The position numbers and the translations under genes were made by a program. This document shows positions 7,868-16,329 of a stretch of DNA of 64,000 nt, piece after piece. Below the pieces are notes generated by a model. It did not search any database. It saw only the letters and a list, made by a program, of their open reading frames with translations, and was not told the DNA's origin. Position 1 is the stretch's first letter. Every line of letters starts with the position of its first letter. Source of the DNA: Cetobacterium sp050033475 (GTDB taxonomy: Bacteria; Fusobacteriota; Fusobacteriia; Fusobacteriales; Fusobacteriaceae); assembly GCF_050033475.1 (NCBI RefSeq), contig NZ_CP188319.1, positions 62,001 to 126,000 of the forward strand, in the 5' to 3' direction.

Positions 7868-9133
7868 CTAAACTAATTCTTCATTCTCTATTTTTTCAGG
7901 ATCTTCTATTTCATTTTCACTTTTTGCAATAATTAAAGTACATATTGCATCTCCTGTTATATTCACTGTAGTTCTAAACATATCTACAAATCTATCGATT
8001 CCCATTATCAATGCAATTCCTTCCAATGGTAATCCAACTTCAGCTAAAACCATACTTAACATTATTACTCCAACTCCTGGAACTCCTGCTGTTCCAATAG
8101 AAGCTAAAGTTGCCGTTAAAATAACTGTTGCATAATCTCCCATTGTTAAGTGAACTCCATATATTTGGGCAATAAATATAGTTGCTACCCCTTGCATTAT
8201 TGCTGTTCCATCCATATTTATTGTACTACCTAAAGGTATTGTGAAAGAACTAATGCTTTTAGAAACTCCAAATTCCTCCTGCATAGCCTTCATTGATGAA
8301 GGTAAACAAGCACTACTTGAAGAAGTTGAAAACGCAACCATCATAGTAGATGAAAATTTCTTTAAAAATGTTAATGGATTATATTTAGCTAAAAGTATTA
8401 ATAATCCTTGATAAGTTATTAAATAGTGTAATAATAGTGCTATTACAACTCCTATGAAATATTTAAATAATGGTAACATTGCTGAATAACCTAATGTAGC
8501 AAATGTCTTTCCAATTAATCCATAAACTCCAAAGGGAGCAATTTCCATAACCATTTCAACTATTTTTAAAATTATATTATTTAACTCTTCGAATCCTTTT
8601 CTAACAACAGTAACTTTTTCTCCTAAAAGAGCCATGGCCACTCCGAAAATAATTGCAAATACTATCAATTGCAACATATTTCCTTCAACCATTGCTGCCA
8701 CTGGATTACTTGGTATCATATCTAATAATATATCAACTCCAGGTTTACTTTGACCCACTGCGACATTTGAAGCTGCTGTTAAATTTGCTAAGTTAACTCC
8801 TCTTCCAGGATTTATAATATTTCCAACCACTAATGCCAGTGTTATTGCAGCCGCTGTTGTTCCTAAATAAAATGTTAAAGTTTTAAGTCCTACTCTTCCT
8901 AATTTTCTAACATCTTCTATTCCCGCTGCTCCCACTGTTAAAGAACAAAATACCAAAGGAACAACTATCATTTTAACTGCTTTTAAAAATCCTGTTCCAA
9001 GAAAATTAAATAGAAAATTAATAATATACTTATCTACAATCTCATTATTTTTTATAGGGTACAAAACAAGTCCTGTTATAACTCCCAACACCAATGCTAA
9101 GAATATTTTACTTGTTAAATTTAACTTTTTCAA
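7868..9133 (-). CDS. Dicarboxylate/amino acid:cation symporter (DAACS family)
   Basis: A 421-aa inner-membrane transporter of the GltP/GltT/DctA family. Visible hallmarks are the serine-rich hairpin STSSSSACLPSS, the PLGSTINMDGTAIMQGVATI unwound-helix segment, and AGVPGVGVIMLSMVLAEVGL with MGIDRFVDMFRTTVN near the end. These are the substrate- and sodium-binding elements, giving Na+- or H+-driven uptake of glutamate, aspartate or C4-dicarboxylates. Arg in DMFRT near the end is seen in several subfamilies, so I do not choose a substrate. It starts with TTG after GGTGGAG. Confidence 0.92.
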   Translation of the reverse strand: MKKLNLTSKIFLALVLGVITGLVLYPIKNNEIVDKYIINFLFNFLGTGFLKAVKMIVVPLVFCSLTVGAAGIEDVRKLGRVGLKTLTFYLGTTAAAITLALVVGNIINPGRGVNLANLTAASNVAVGQSKPGVDILLDMIPSNPVAAMVEGNMLQLIVFAIIFGVAMALLGEKVTVVRKGFEELNNIILKIVEMVMEIAPFGVYGLIGKTFATLGYSAMLPLFKYFIGVVIALLLHYLITYQGLLILLAKYNPLTFLKKFSSTMMVAFSTSSSSACLPSSMKAMQEEFGVSKSISSFTIPLGSTINMDGTAIMQGVATIFIAQIYGVHLTMGDYATVILTATLASIGTAGVPGVGVIMLSMVLAEVGLPLEGIALIMGIDRFVDMFRTTVNITGDAICTLIIAKSENEIEDPEKIENEELV

Positions 9134-9252
9134 AATGTCTCCACCTTTCTCTTTATCAACTTATTATATTTTACATAAATAATTATATATGAATTAAATT
9201 TTTATTTCAAGAGAAAAATGAAAATTTTTTTCTATTTTTTCTTTTTTTTAAA

Positions 9253-9930
9253 TTATTTTTCATTATTTATAGAAAAAACTGTTCTAACTGCCACTTCTAA
9301 ATCTAATTTATTAGGAACATATACTGTAGTGCTTGGTGAATTTTGTACAAAGGACATCATTCCAGCCCCTCTCATAGGCATATAATCATAGGCAATGTCC
9401 ACAGGTAATATAACCTTATATCCCGCCGCATTGGCAACTGCTTCAGCTTTTCTATAGGCATCTTTATAGGCTAATACCATTGCTTCCTTAGTTTTATCAT
9501 TTACCTCGGTAGATGAAAATTGAATTCCACCAACTTCATTAACCCCTGCTTTTTCCATTGTAGAAATAACTTTGCCAATAATTTGTAAATTTTCTAAATC
9601 TACATTAAAACTATTTCTTACAGCGTAAATATCCTTTTGATTTTTTTCAGTTTTTTCTAGTTTACCAACATTATAATTAACTGTTTTTACATTTTGATTT
9701 TCTATTCCTAAATCTTTTAATTCTGATTTTACTTTTTCCATTATTTTTACATTTGCTTTAGTTGCCTTATCTAAATTTTCATTTTCAGTTAAAACACTAA
9801 ATTGTATTTGAGCTTTGTTTGGTTCCAATTGAATTGAACCAATTCCTGTTAAACTAATTTTTTGCTCTAGATCTTGAGCCAATGATACTAAACTTACACA
9901 GAAAAATGTTGCTAAAATAACTTTTTTCAT
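9253..9930 (-). CDS. SIMPL-domain (DUF541/YggE-like) exported protein
   Basis: A 225-aa protein with a cleavable signal peptide (MKKVILATFFCVSLVSLAQ) and a SIMPL domain: ISLTGIGSIQLEPNKAQIQFSV, VNYNVGKLEKTE, VGGIQFSSTEVND, AYKDAYRKAEAVANAAGYKV. The predicted location is the periplasm. The family is widespread and linked to envelope or oxidative stress, with no agreed reaction. Monocistronic by position. Confidence 0.85.
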   Translation of the reverse strand: MKKVILATFFCVSLVSLAQDLEQKISLTGIGSIQLEPNKAQIQFSVLTENENLDKATKANVKIMEKVKSELKDLGIENQNVKTVNYNVGKLEKTEKNQKDIYAVRNSFNVDLENLQIIGKVISTMEKAGVNEVGGIQFSSTEVNDKTKEAMVLAYKDAYRKAEAVANAAGYKVILPVDIAYDYMPMRGAGMMSFVQNSPSTTVYVPNKLDLEVAVRTVFSINNEK

Positions 9931-10007
9931 AATTTTAATCTCCTTTTATTTTAGTTTATTTTTTATATTATTCTCGATTTATTTTAATTTCCTACAAAAA
10001 GATAAAA

Positions 10008-10027
10008 GAGCACTTTGAGAAGTGCTC
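10008..10027 (-). terminator. Probable terminator after the HAD gene
   Basis: Perfect 8-bp stem GAGCACTT / AAGTGCTC with a TGAG loop directly after the stop codon; the minus-strand tail is T-rich but interrupted. Confidence 0.65.
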
Positions 10028-10630
10028 CTAACATTCAATATATTCTTCTAAGGACATTCTAAGTCCCTCTGGTTCTAAAAACCAAATTCCAATTATTCCC
10101 AATTTTTCCGCAGCTTCTATATTAGCTAAGGAATCATCTATGAATATTGTCTCTTCAGGTTTTAATTTATATGTTTCCAACAGTTTTTTATAAATTTTTG
10201 TATCTGGCTTTATACTTTCTATTTCGTAAGAAATAACTTTCCCCTGACCAATTCTTAAAAAATCATATTTCAAATACATTTCTTCATAAGCTTTCCTATG
10301 GAAATTTGAAAGAAAATATATTCTATAACCTCTATCTTCTAAATCTTTTAATATATCTACAGTTTCTTCTATGGGTTTTAACATATCTTTCCATGTTGCC
10401 ATAGTTAACCGTATTTCTTTACCTATATCTCTTGCTCTTTGGCAAAAGGTTTCAGTTGCTTCTTCTTCTGTAATAACCCCCTTATCCAATAGAATCCATT
10501 CTTCACTTTCAAATATTTCAGCATAGATTCTTTCTCTAATATCCTCTGGAAAACCCAACTCTTCCAAATGTTTTCTAGGATTAAATGTCAATAAAACATT
10601 TCCTATATCAAAAACTACATTTTTTATCAT
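10028..10630 (-). CDS. HAD-superfamily hydrolase (YihX-like phosphatase)
   Basis: A 200-aa subclass IA HAD phosphatase with motif I VVFDIGNVLLTFNPR (the first Asp is the nucleophile), motif II FLSNFH, motif III Lys in IKPDTKIYKKLL, and motif IV IFIDDSLANIEAAEKLG. The pattern is closest to the YihX/glucose-1-phosphatase group, acting on small phosphorylated metabolites in the cytoplasm. Two in-frame ATGs are adjacent (10633, 10630); I take the second because AGGAG then lies 5 nt upstream. A TTGACA-17-TAAACT promoter lies upstream. Confidence 0.87.
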   Translation of the reverse strand: MIKNVVFDIGNVLLTFNPRKHLEELGFPEDIRERIYAEIFESEEWILLDKGVITEEEATETFCQRARDIGKEIRLTMATWKDMLKPIEETVDILKDLEDRGYRIYFLSNFHRKAYEEMYLKYDFLRIGQGKVISYEIESIKPDTKIYKKLLETYKLKPEETIFIDDSLANIEAAEKLGIIGIWFLEPEGLRMSLEEYIEC

Positions 10631-10669
10631 CATTACTCCTATTCGCCAGATATAAGTGTCTTAGTTATA

Positions 10670-10698
10670 AGTTTATTCACAACTAGACCATTTGTCAA
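10670..10698 (-). promoter_or_regulatory. Predicted sigma-70 promoter of the HAD gene
   Basis: On the minus strand, TTGACA (10693-10698), a 17-nt spacer, then TAAACT (10670-10675), about 40 nt upstream of the HAD start codon. The consensus -35 and ideal spacing support it; the -10 is imperfect. Confidence 0.55.
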
Positions 10699-10716
10699 GG
10701 GTTTAAACCTTTTAAA

Positions 10717-10800
10717 CTATTTTTTAGAAGCCTCTTCCTTCATTTTTTCATCTATAACCTTATAAACTACTATCGCCACTATAATTAATGTAAATATCAT
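10717..10800 (-). CDS. Candidate 27-aa single-span membrane peptide
   Basis: A short frame encoding MIFTLIIVAIVVYKVIDEKM followed by KEEASKK. About 13 hydrophobic residues are followed by a charged amphipathic tail, the usual shape of small bacterial bitopic peptides. AAAGGGGG lies 10 nt before the ATG and a TATAAT sits at 10825-10830 just upstream, so it looks expressible. It is the only coding candidate in the 313-nt interval between the HAD and fabK genes. No recognised family; function unknown. Confidence 0.42.
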   Translation of the reverse strand: MIFTLIIVAIVVYKVIDEKMKEEASKK

Positions 10801-10900
10801 ATATGATCAGCCCCCTTTTCTATAATTATAGTTTATAAATATGCCTTTTAGTTATTCATTTTTAATAGTTTATATATATTTTCAATATATAGTTCCAGAT

Positions 10901-10929
10901 AAAAAAAAGAAGCAACATAAGTTGCTTCT
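10901..10929 (-). terminator. Intrinsic terminator after fabK
   Basis: Perfect 9-bp stem AGAAGCAAC / GTTGCTTCT with an ATAA loop, followed on the minus strand by an 8-nt T-run. Confidence 0.9.
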
Positions 10930-10946
10930 AAAAATTTTATTATCAA

Positions 10947-11900
10947 TTAGTTCCAAGAATTCATTCTAGCTAAAAGATTTTCTTTAGCTTCTCCTAATTC
11001 TCTCATTAATTTATTAACAATTTCTTCACATGTTGCAACTTCGTTAACCATTGCAGCCACTTGTCCAGCCATAACGCTTCCTAAGTTAACTTCTCCTTCT
11101 ACAACAGCTAATCTAAGTTTTCCTCTTCCTAACTCTTCTAATTTCTCAACAGGAGCTCCTTGCTTTTCAAGGTCTAATAATTCCTTAGCAAATTTATTAT
11201 GAATAACTCTTACTGGATGTCCTGTGTAATTTCCTGTAGCCACAGTTGATCTATCCTTAGCTTTTATTATTGAATTTTTATAATTTTCATGAGCAATACA
11301 CTCCACAGCTGGAATAAATATTGTTCCAACTTGAATTGCCTCTCCTCCTAAAGCTAAAGCTGCTAAAAATTGTTCTCCACTTGCGATTCCTCCAGCTACT
11401 ATTACAGGAATGCTTACTGCCTTCGCAATTTGAGGTGCTAAAGCCATAGTTGTTATTTCTCCAATATGACCTCCTGCTTCCATTCCCTCAGCTACAACTG
11501 CATCTGCTCCTATTTTTTCCATTCTTTTTGCTAAAGCCACAGATGAAACCACAGGTATTACTTTAATTCCTGCTGCTTTTAATTTCTCCATGTAAATTCC
11601 AGGATTTCCAGCTCCTGTAGTTACAACTTTTACTCCCTCTTCTATGCATACATCAATTTGCTTTTCAACATGCTCCATCATTAACATTAAGTTAACTCCA
11701 AAAGGATTTGAAGTTATTGATTTAGCTCTTTTTATTTCTTCTCTTAAAATTTCAGGTGGCATTCCTCCACCAGCTATTATTCCAAGTCCACCAGCTTTAG
11801 ATACATTTCCAGCAAGATTTCCTTCTGATATCCAAGCCATTGCCCCTTGTATAATAGGATACTTTATTCCCAAAAGTTCACAGATTCTATTTTTTTTCAT
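10947..11900 (-). CDS. fabK: Enoyl-ACP reductase II (FabK)
   Basis: A 317-aa FMN-dependent TIM-barrel enzyme of the nitronate monooxygenase superfamily. It follows FabK closely: YPIIQGAMAWISEGNLAG at the start, SKAGGLGIIAGGG, KVVTTGAGNPGIYMEKL, ALAKRMEKIGADAVVAEGME, EAGGHIGEITTMAL, PVIVAGGIASGEQF, EAIQVGTIF, and late GSVMAGQVAAMV. FabK catalyses the last step of each fatty-acid elongation cycle with NAD(P)H and replaces FabI. Nitronate monooxygenase is the alternative, but the GAGNP and HIGEITTM stretches favour FabK. AGGAGG site before ATG; monocistronic. Confidence 0.88.
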   Translation of the reverse strand: MKKNRICELLGIKYPIIQGAMAWISEGNLAGNVSKAGGLGIIAGGGMPPEILREEIKRAKSITSNPFGVNLMLMMEHVEKQIDVCIEEGVKVVTTGAGNPGIYMEKLKAAGIKVIPVVSSVALAKRMEKIGADAVVAEGMEAGGHIGEITTMALAPQIAKAVSIPVIVAGGIASGEQFLAALALGGEAIQVGTIFIPAVECIAHENYKNSIIKAKDRSTVATGNYTGHPVRVIHNKFAKELLDLEKQGAPVEKLEELGRGKLRLAVVEGEVNLGSVMAGQVAAMVNEVATCEEIVNKLMRELGEAKENLLARMNSWN

Positions 11901-11991
11901 CTTTCCTCCTGATTAATTTAACCTTCCAAAAATTTGTCAATATTTTCCATTATACCAATTTTTTTGAAATTTATCAAATAAACAATTGGTG

Positions 11992-13170
11992 TTATGATAT
12001 AAAAATTGTATAAATTAAATTGGCCGCTATTCCTGCAGCTAATCCACCGAAGGTATGACTTAAAATAGCTTTTCCTGTTAACTTTCTATAACCTAAACTG
12101 TCCATCATAGCCACATGAGTGCTTAAATATCCACTCCATGTCATTCCCATACTTGTAAATACAGCTATTTCCCTTGGAGTTATTGAACCTTCCTTTATAA
12201 ATTGTGGAACTAAACCTAAAGCTGCTCCAACTGCTCCTAAGGAAGTTATTGGAAAGGCAATTGCCTTAGCACTTGTAAATCCAAATAATGGTTTTAAAAT
12301 AAATCCTAATTTCTCTCCAATATACGGTAAAACCTGTACACCTTCATAGGCTGCTCCTGAATATCCATGTGGTCCTGGTCCGTTAGTTAGCATCAATACC
12401 AAACTACATATTATTAATACCCCTGGGATTATATCCATTCCCATTTTAACTCCCATTTTTCCACCTTCTAAAATTGCATCTAGCAATCTTTCAATAGCAT
12501 TTCCCTCTCTTATTTCTCTATAATTAATTACTTCTAAATCTATACTTTCATCTTTTTCAATCTCTATATTTATATTTTTAAAAGTTTTTTTAGTAAAATG
12601 AATCATTAAATTTACACTTACAATACTTCCTATAAATGCTCCCACGTTACCTATAATAACTGGAATAACTAAACTTTTATTTAATAAAGTACTTTGAGCA
12701 ATCATAAAAGCTGAAACAATAAATCCCATTCCAAAAGATGTTCCAAGATTTGTCAAAGCTGGTAATTGATAGTTTTTAAAATATTTTTTTATTCCCTTAT
12801 CCGCTGATAAACTAAGTATTGCAGGATTATCAGATATATATGTTGTTAAAATTCCAATTGCTGCCGCTCCAGGTAATTTATATAATGGTTTCATTAAAGG
12901 AGATAAAAATTTATTTATCATGGCAATTACACCAAATTCAGATAGAATTGATGCAAAGGCTCCTGCTAAAACTGCAACTCCCATTATAAAAAATACTGTA
13001 TTTATTAGTAAATCATGGGCTGTTTTTATTAAGGTGTTAATCATATTTATTCCACCCATTTTATGAGCCAAGGTATAAAATACTAATCCTATAAGGAAAA
13101 TACATACAAACCCTTCTAAACTTACGGCTTTTTTCTTTAACTGCTTGTTCTTATTCAAAATTTCCTCCAT
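11992..13170 (-). CDS. Nucleoside-recognition (Gate) domain membrane protein
   Basis: A 392-aa multi-pass inner-membrane protein with two Gate-type segments (NTVFFIMGVAVLAGAFASIL and GVKMGMDIIPGVLIICSLVL), SDNPAILSLSADKG, and GLVPQFIKEGSITPREIAVF. Gate domains occur in spore-maturation proteins, nucleoside transporters and related carriers. The stop of the PsuG-like gene lies 5 nt upstream of this start, so the pair is co-translated, suggesting a nucleoside-related substrate. The start is uncertain: ATG at 13170 has only a weak AGG site, while TTG at 13158 lies 6 nt after a strong GGAGG. Confidence 0.75.
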   Translation of the reverse strand: MEEILNKNKQLKKKAVSLEGFVCIFLIGLVFYTLAHKMGGINMINTLIKTAHDLLINTVFFIMGVAVLAGAFASILSEFGVIAMINKFLSPLMKPLYKLPGAAAIGILTTYISDNPAILSLSADKGIKKYFKNYQLPALTNLGTSFGMGFIVSAFMIAQSTLLNKSLVIPVIIGNVGAFIGSIVSVNLMIHFTKKTFKNINIEIEKDESIDLEVINYREIREGNAIERLLDAILEGGKMGVKMGMDIIPGVLIICSLVLMLTNGPGPHGYSGAAYEGVQVLPYIGEKLGFILKPLFGFTSAKAIAFPITSLGAVGAALGLVPQFIKEGSITPREIAVFTSMGMTWSGYLSTHVAMMDSLGYRKLTGKAILSHTFGGLAAGIAANLIYTIFIS

Positions 13171-13175
13171 TCATT

Positions 13176-13961
13176 TTACCTAATTCTATATATTTCTTTT
13201 CCTAAAGTTATACCTAACCTTATATTATTTAATAAATTATATAAATTTATTTCCTTCCAAGAATTTTCCCTTTGAGAATTAAGCTCAATATCTTCATTTA
13301 TTATCATAACTCCACCTGAAATATCTAATTCCCATTTTATTCTTAAAAAATTTAATAATTCAGTTGGAATTTCTATTTTAAAATCTACATCTTTTCCTAT
13401 ATTTTTATCATATAAAGGAATTTTATCCAATTGATAGCCTATTATAGGAATATCATATTTTTCAAGATCACGAACTATTACTTTCATTTCCTCTTCACTT
13501 CTAATACCACAGGAAATAATAGCTATATTTTTATCTCTGTACTCAACTATATCCTTGTACATTGCATTTTCACATGTTAAATATCCTGTTAAAAATATTT
13601 TTATTCCAGATAGAATTCCTACTAATAAAGTTGCATCAAAATCTAGCACTCCACTTTTCTTTTTCAAAATTAAATATGGAATATCTTTTTTTGAAACAAC
13701 TGGTAACTCTGTCATTTTAGATAGAACTTCCATATCATCCTTAGAAACTCCTATCTTTAATCTTCCATTTAGTACCGCCATCACAGCGGGGACCCCATTT
13801 AATTCACGAACTCTATTTTCAATATCATATATTTTATTTAAATTTTCCGGAAAGTTAAAATCTCTTAAAATTTTAGAATCAAATCCTATTATAGGCTTAT
13901 TTTCCTTAAAAGCTTTTATTATTTCCGGTGCAATATCCATATACTTCTCATAGAATACCAA
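13176..13961 (-). CDS. Divergent PsuG-like (pseudouridine-5'-phosphate glycosidase family) protein
   Basis: A 261-aa protein (family usually about 300) that tracks PsuG: IIGFDSKILRDFNFPENL resembles the ES-x-I-x-HGMPYPQNL entry; RVRELNGVPAVMAVLNGRL and KIGVSKDDMEVL match VPATIAILDGKIKIGL; VVSKKDIPYLI matches the CSRRD segment; ATLLVGILSGIKIFLTG matches the ATM-x-AGIKVFATG core. The position of the Schiff-base lysine (VCAGVKSILD in E. coli PsuG) reads ISCGIRSEEE, with Arg154. The glycine-rich TGGIGGVHR loop reads TGYLTCENAM. It probably lacks classical C-glycosidase activity. TTG start after GGGGGTGG. Co-translated with the Gate permease. Family call is by eye. Confidence 0.62.
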   Translation of the reverse strand: MVFYEKYMDIAPEIIKAFKENKPIIGFDSKILRDFNFPENLNKIYDIENRVRELNGVPAVMAVLNGRLKIGVSKDDMEVLSKMTELPVVSKKDIPYLILKKKSGVLDFDATLLVGILSGIKIFLTGYLTCENAMYKDIVEYRDKNIAIISCGIRSEEEMKVIVRDLEKYDIPIIGYQLDKIPLYDKNIGKDVDFKIEIPTELLNFLRIKWELDISGGVMIINEDIELNSQRENSWKEINLYNLLNNIRLGITLGKEIYRIR

Positions 13962-14065
13962 TTATTCCACCCCCAAAAGACGTTTCTTTCTATGGTATCC
14001 TAATTTTAAAAAATTTTCAATTAAAAATAATTCTTATAAAAATAAATTATTTTAGGATTTTATGA

Positions 14066-14105
14066 TATAATATTCAGAAACAATTTAAAACTTTTATTCA
14101 GGAGG
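14066..14105 (+). promoter_or_regulatory. Promoter -10 box and ribosome site of the 211-aa gene
   Basis: A consensus TATAAT at 14066-14071 and AGGAGG at 14100-14105, 6 nt before the ATG at 14112. No convincing -35 hexamer was seen. Confidence 0.5.
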
Positions 14106-14111
14106 AACCTA

Positions 14112-14747
14112 ATGTTAAAAATATTTAATGCTAAAGTATATGGATTAGAAGAAAGCATCAAAGCTAGTGGATATCCTATGATTGCTACTCAAATTGATTC
14201 TTGGGATGATGAATTCTCTCTAGATGAAAAAGATTTTAATAGAGCTACTAAGCTTGGAACTGTTCCTACTGGAACTGGTCATGATAATTTTCTAAAGGGT
14301 ATTATTGTTCAATTTGATGTTACATATCCGAATTACTGGACGCCTCAATTTCAAAGATATCATTTTGCTGATATTGTAAGTTCAACTTCTAAAATGCATA
14401 GACTTACAAAAATGGATTTAAAAAAATCATGTAATGAATATGTTGATGATGCTGTTATAGAAAACTTACAAAAATGGGTTGATCTTTTTAATTCTTTCCA
14501 ACCTGGAGACACTGAAAAAACATTTGAAAATAAAAATTATAGTAAATATGAAGTTTATATGAAAATAATTTCTAACTGTCCTATGGGATTAGAGCAGACC
14601 ATGAGAGTTACAACTTCATACTTACAATTAAAAACTATTTATCAACAAAGAAGACATCATAAATTACAAGAGGACTGGGGAGCATTTTGTGATTGGTGTT
14701 TAACACTTCCTAAATTTAAAGAGTTTTGTCTAAAAGATAATAAATAA
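14112..14747 (+). CDS. Conserved protein of unknown function (phage-protein-like)
   Basis: A 211-aa soluble protein without signal or membrane segment. Recognisable blocks are GTGHDNFLKGIIVQFDVTYP, YWTPQFQRYHFADIVSSTSK, MHRLTKMD and, near the end, YLQLKTIYQQRRHHKLQEDW then GAFCDWCLTLP. I recall similar proteins from phages and prophages of low-GC bacteria. The late L-x-L-x2-x-Y-x-QRRxHKLxEDW pattern is faintly reminiscent of FAD-dependent thymidylate synthase (ThyX), but the ThyX RHR motif and flavin site are not seen, so no function is assigned. It stands alone with its own promoter and terminator and no phage genes nearby. Confidence 0.6.
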   Translation: MLKIFNAKVYGLEESIKASGYPMIATQIDSWDDEFSLDEKDFNRATKLGTVPTGTGHDNFLKGIIVQFDVTYPNYWTPQFQRYHFADIVSSTSKMHRLTKMDLKKSCNEYVDDAVIENLQKWVDLFNSFQPGDTEKTFENKNYSKYEVYMKIISNCPMGLEQTMRVTTSYLQLKTIYQQRRHHKLQEDWGAFCDWCLTLPKFKEFCLKDNK

Positions 14748-14748
14748 T

Positions 14749-14779
14749 AAAAAAGCCACAGAATTCTGTGGTTTTTTTA
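14749..14779. terminator. Bidirectional terminator
   Basis: A perfect palindrome CCACAGAATTCTGTGG (14756-14771) flanked by an A-run and a T-run. It serves the plus-strand 211-aa gene and the minus-strand ynj-type operon that ends at 14777. Confidence 0.9.
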
Positions 14780-15361
14780 ATCCTTTAAAATTCTTTTAGC
14801 TTCTAAAAATCTTTGACCAACTGTTATTAGTATCATAATTATAAATATAATTAACCATATGCTACTTTGTTCTCCAAATAAAATAATCAGTGAAAACATT
14901 ATAAATCCTTCAGTTCTTTCAGCTAAACCCGCTTGATAATAGAAAGATTTTTCTGATTTTTTATTTGCCATAGTTCCTGTTGTTAAAAATATAGTCATTG
15001 ATATAATAATTGTAGAAGCTAGTAGTAGAAGTAGTTTATCATATTGAGGATATCTATAGGCCAATCCTAAAATAATACTTATTTCAACTATTCTATCAAA
15101 GGTTATATCCATAACTGTTCCAAAGGGACTTGATCCTTTTTTCCTAGCCATAGTCCCATCCACTGCATCTAAATATCCTGAAATCCAAAGAAAAATTAAA
15201 GCTGTTATTTTATAACCACCATATACTAAAACTCCACTGAAAATTCCTAAAAATAGAGCTAAAATTGTTATATCATTAGCTTTTCTTCCTAATTTTATAA
15301 AAAAATCTGCCCCCATCTCAATTATTCTTTGAATATATTTTCTAAAATGTGTATCTAACAT
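14777..15361 (-). CDS. ynjF: CDP-alcohol phosphatidyltransferase family protein (YnjF-like)
   Basis: A 194-aa membrane protein with the complete CDP-alcohol phosphatidyltransferase signature: Asp65, Asp68-Gly69, Ala72-Arg73, Gly81, Asp85 and Asp89 (the D-x2-DG-x2-AR-x7-G-x3-D-x3-D form), inside about five or six membrane segments. Such enzymes move a phospho-alcohol from a CDP-activated donor. It is the last gene of the ABC cluster; its ATG overlaps the ATPase gene by 7 nt and the GAGGAG site lies inside that gene. E. coli ynjF has the same place in its cluster. The real donor and acceptor are unknown. Confidence 0.85.
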   Translation of the reverse strand: MLDTHFRKYIQRIIEMGADFFIKLGRKANDITILALFLGIFSGVLVYGGYKITALIFLWISGYLDAVDGTMARKKGSSPFGTVMDITFDRIVEISIILGLAYRYPQYDKLLLLLASTIIISMTIFLTTGTMANKKSEKSFYYQAGLAERTEGFIMFSLIILFGEQSSIWLIIFIIMILITVGQRFLEAKRILKD

Positions 15362-16329
15362 TTTTTCTCCTCACCAATAAAAATTAAATCCTTTTTTTCA
15401 TAGGAAATATAAATTTCATCATTTTCTTTTAAGAAATCCCTTATTCTATTTTCTTTACCCCATATTTCAATATTATTTTTGATTTCTACTTTATAACTGT
15501 AAAAACCTTTTTTGAAAACTAATTCTTTTATTTTTCCTTTTACTTTTCCTTCGGTCTTAGAAATTTTAAGAGTCTCCTCTGGAATTCCAATATATACTAT
15601 ATTCTCTGAAATTTCTATATTCTCAAATATTTCTAAAAATTCTTTTCTTTTAAATATATTATCTATTCCTAAAAATTTACTCACATAAATATTTTTCGGA
15701 TTTCTATATATTTTTTCTGGTCTATCATATTGTTCTAAAGAACCTTTATTTAAAATTGCGACCTTTTCTGATAAATAAAAGGCTTCATTTATATCATGAG
15801 TCACAAATATAATTGTAATTTTTTCTCTACGATGAATATTTTTTATAAGCTCCTGCATTTTTTCTCTTAAGTTTGTATCTAAAGCTGAGAAGGGTTCATC
15901 CAATAGCAAAATATCTGGCTTCATTATTAAAGCCCGTCCTATTGCCACCCTTTGTTTCTGACCACCAGAAAGTTCCTGAGGATATCTTTCTAATAAATTA
16001 TCTATTTCTAAGAAAATACTAACCTCTTTAACTCTTTCTTCAATCTCTTTTTTTGAAATTTTTTTTATCTTAAGACCAAAGGCTATATTTTCAAAAATAT
16101 TTAAATGAGGTAACAACAAGGAATCTTGAAATACCATGGATATTTCTCCATCTTTTATTATCTTTCCCTTATATTCCTCATCAATTCCTGAAATTAAATT
16201 TAAAAGTGTCGATTTCCCAGAACCTGATTCACCTAAAATAGATACAAATTCTCCCTTAAAAATTTCTATATTTAAATTTTTAATTTCAAAATCCTTATAT
16301 TTTTTATTTAAATTTTCAATTTTTATCAT
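15355..16329 (-). CDS. ynjD: ABC transporter ATP-binding protein (YnjD-like)
   Basis: A 324-aa ATPase with Walker A GESGSGKST at 33-41, Q-loop VFQDSLLLPHLN, signature LSGGQKQRVAIGRA, Walker B DILLLDEPFSALD, and switch His in FVTHDINEAF. After about residue 235 a C-terminal TOBE-like region follows, longer than in E. coli YnjD. It energises the two permeases encoded just upstream. It overlaps the preceding permease by 14 nt and the next gene by 7 nt, so the operon is tightly coupled. Confidence 0.92.
   Translation of the reverse strand: MIKIENLNKKYKDFEIKNLNIEIFKGEFVSILGESGSGKSTLLNLISGIDEEYKGKIIKDGEISMVFQDSLLLPHLNIFENIAFGLKIKKISKKEIEERVKEVSIFLEIDNLLERYPQELSGGQKQRVAIGRALIMKPDILLLDEPFSALDTNLREKMQELIKNIHRREKITIIFVTHDINEAFYLSEKVAILNKGSLEQYDRPEKIYRNPKNIYVSKFLGIDNIFKRKEFLEIFENIEISENIVYIGIPEETLKISKTEGKVKGKIKELVFKKGFYSYKVEIKNNIEIWGKENRIRDFLKENDEIYISYEKKDLIFIGEEKKC

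Larger units (their letters stand above)
10634..10946. other. Intergenic interval of 313 nt
   Basis: Between the HAD and fabK genes, both on the minus strand. It holds the HAD promoter (10670-10698), the candidate 27-aa peptide gene (10717-10800) with a TATAAT box (10825-10830), and the fabK terminator (10901-10929). Nothing else recognisable. Confidence 0.6.

Noticed and set aside
10704..10713. Repeat around GTTTAAACC upstream of the HAD promoter
   Set aside because: An 8-bp palindrome (GTTTAAAC) in AT-rich DNA; not flanked by a convincing stem.
11644..11916. A 90-codon open frame opposite the N-terminus of fabK
   Set aside because: Composition is that of an antisense shadow, with no ribosome site, and fabK is a clear gene.
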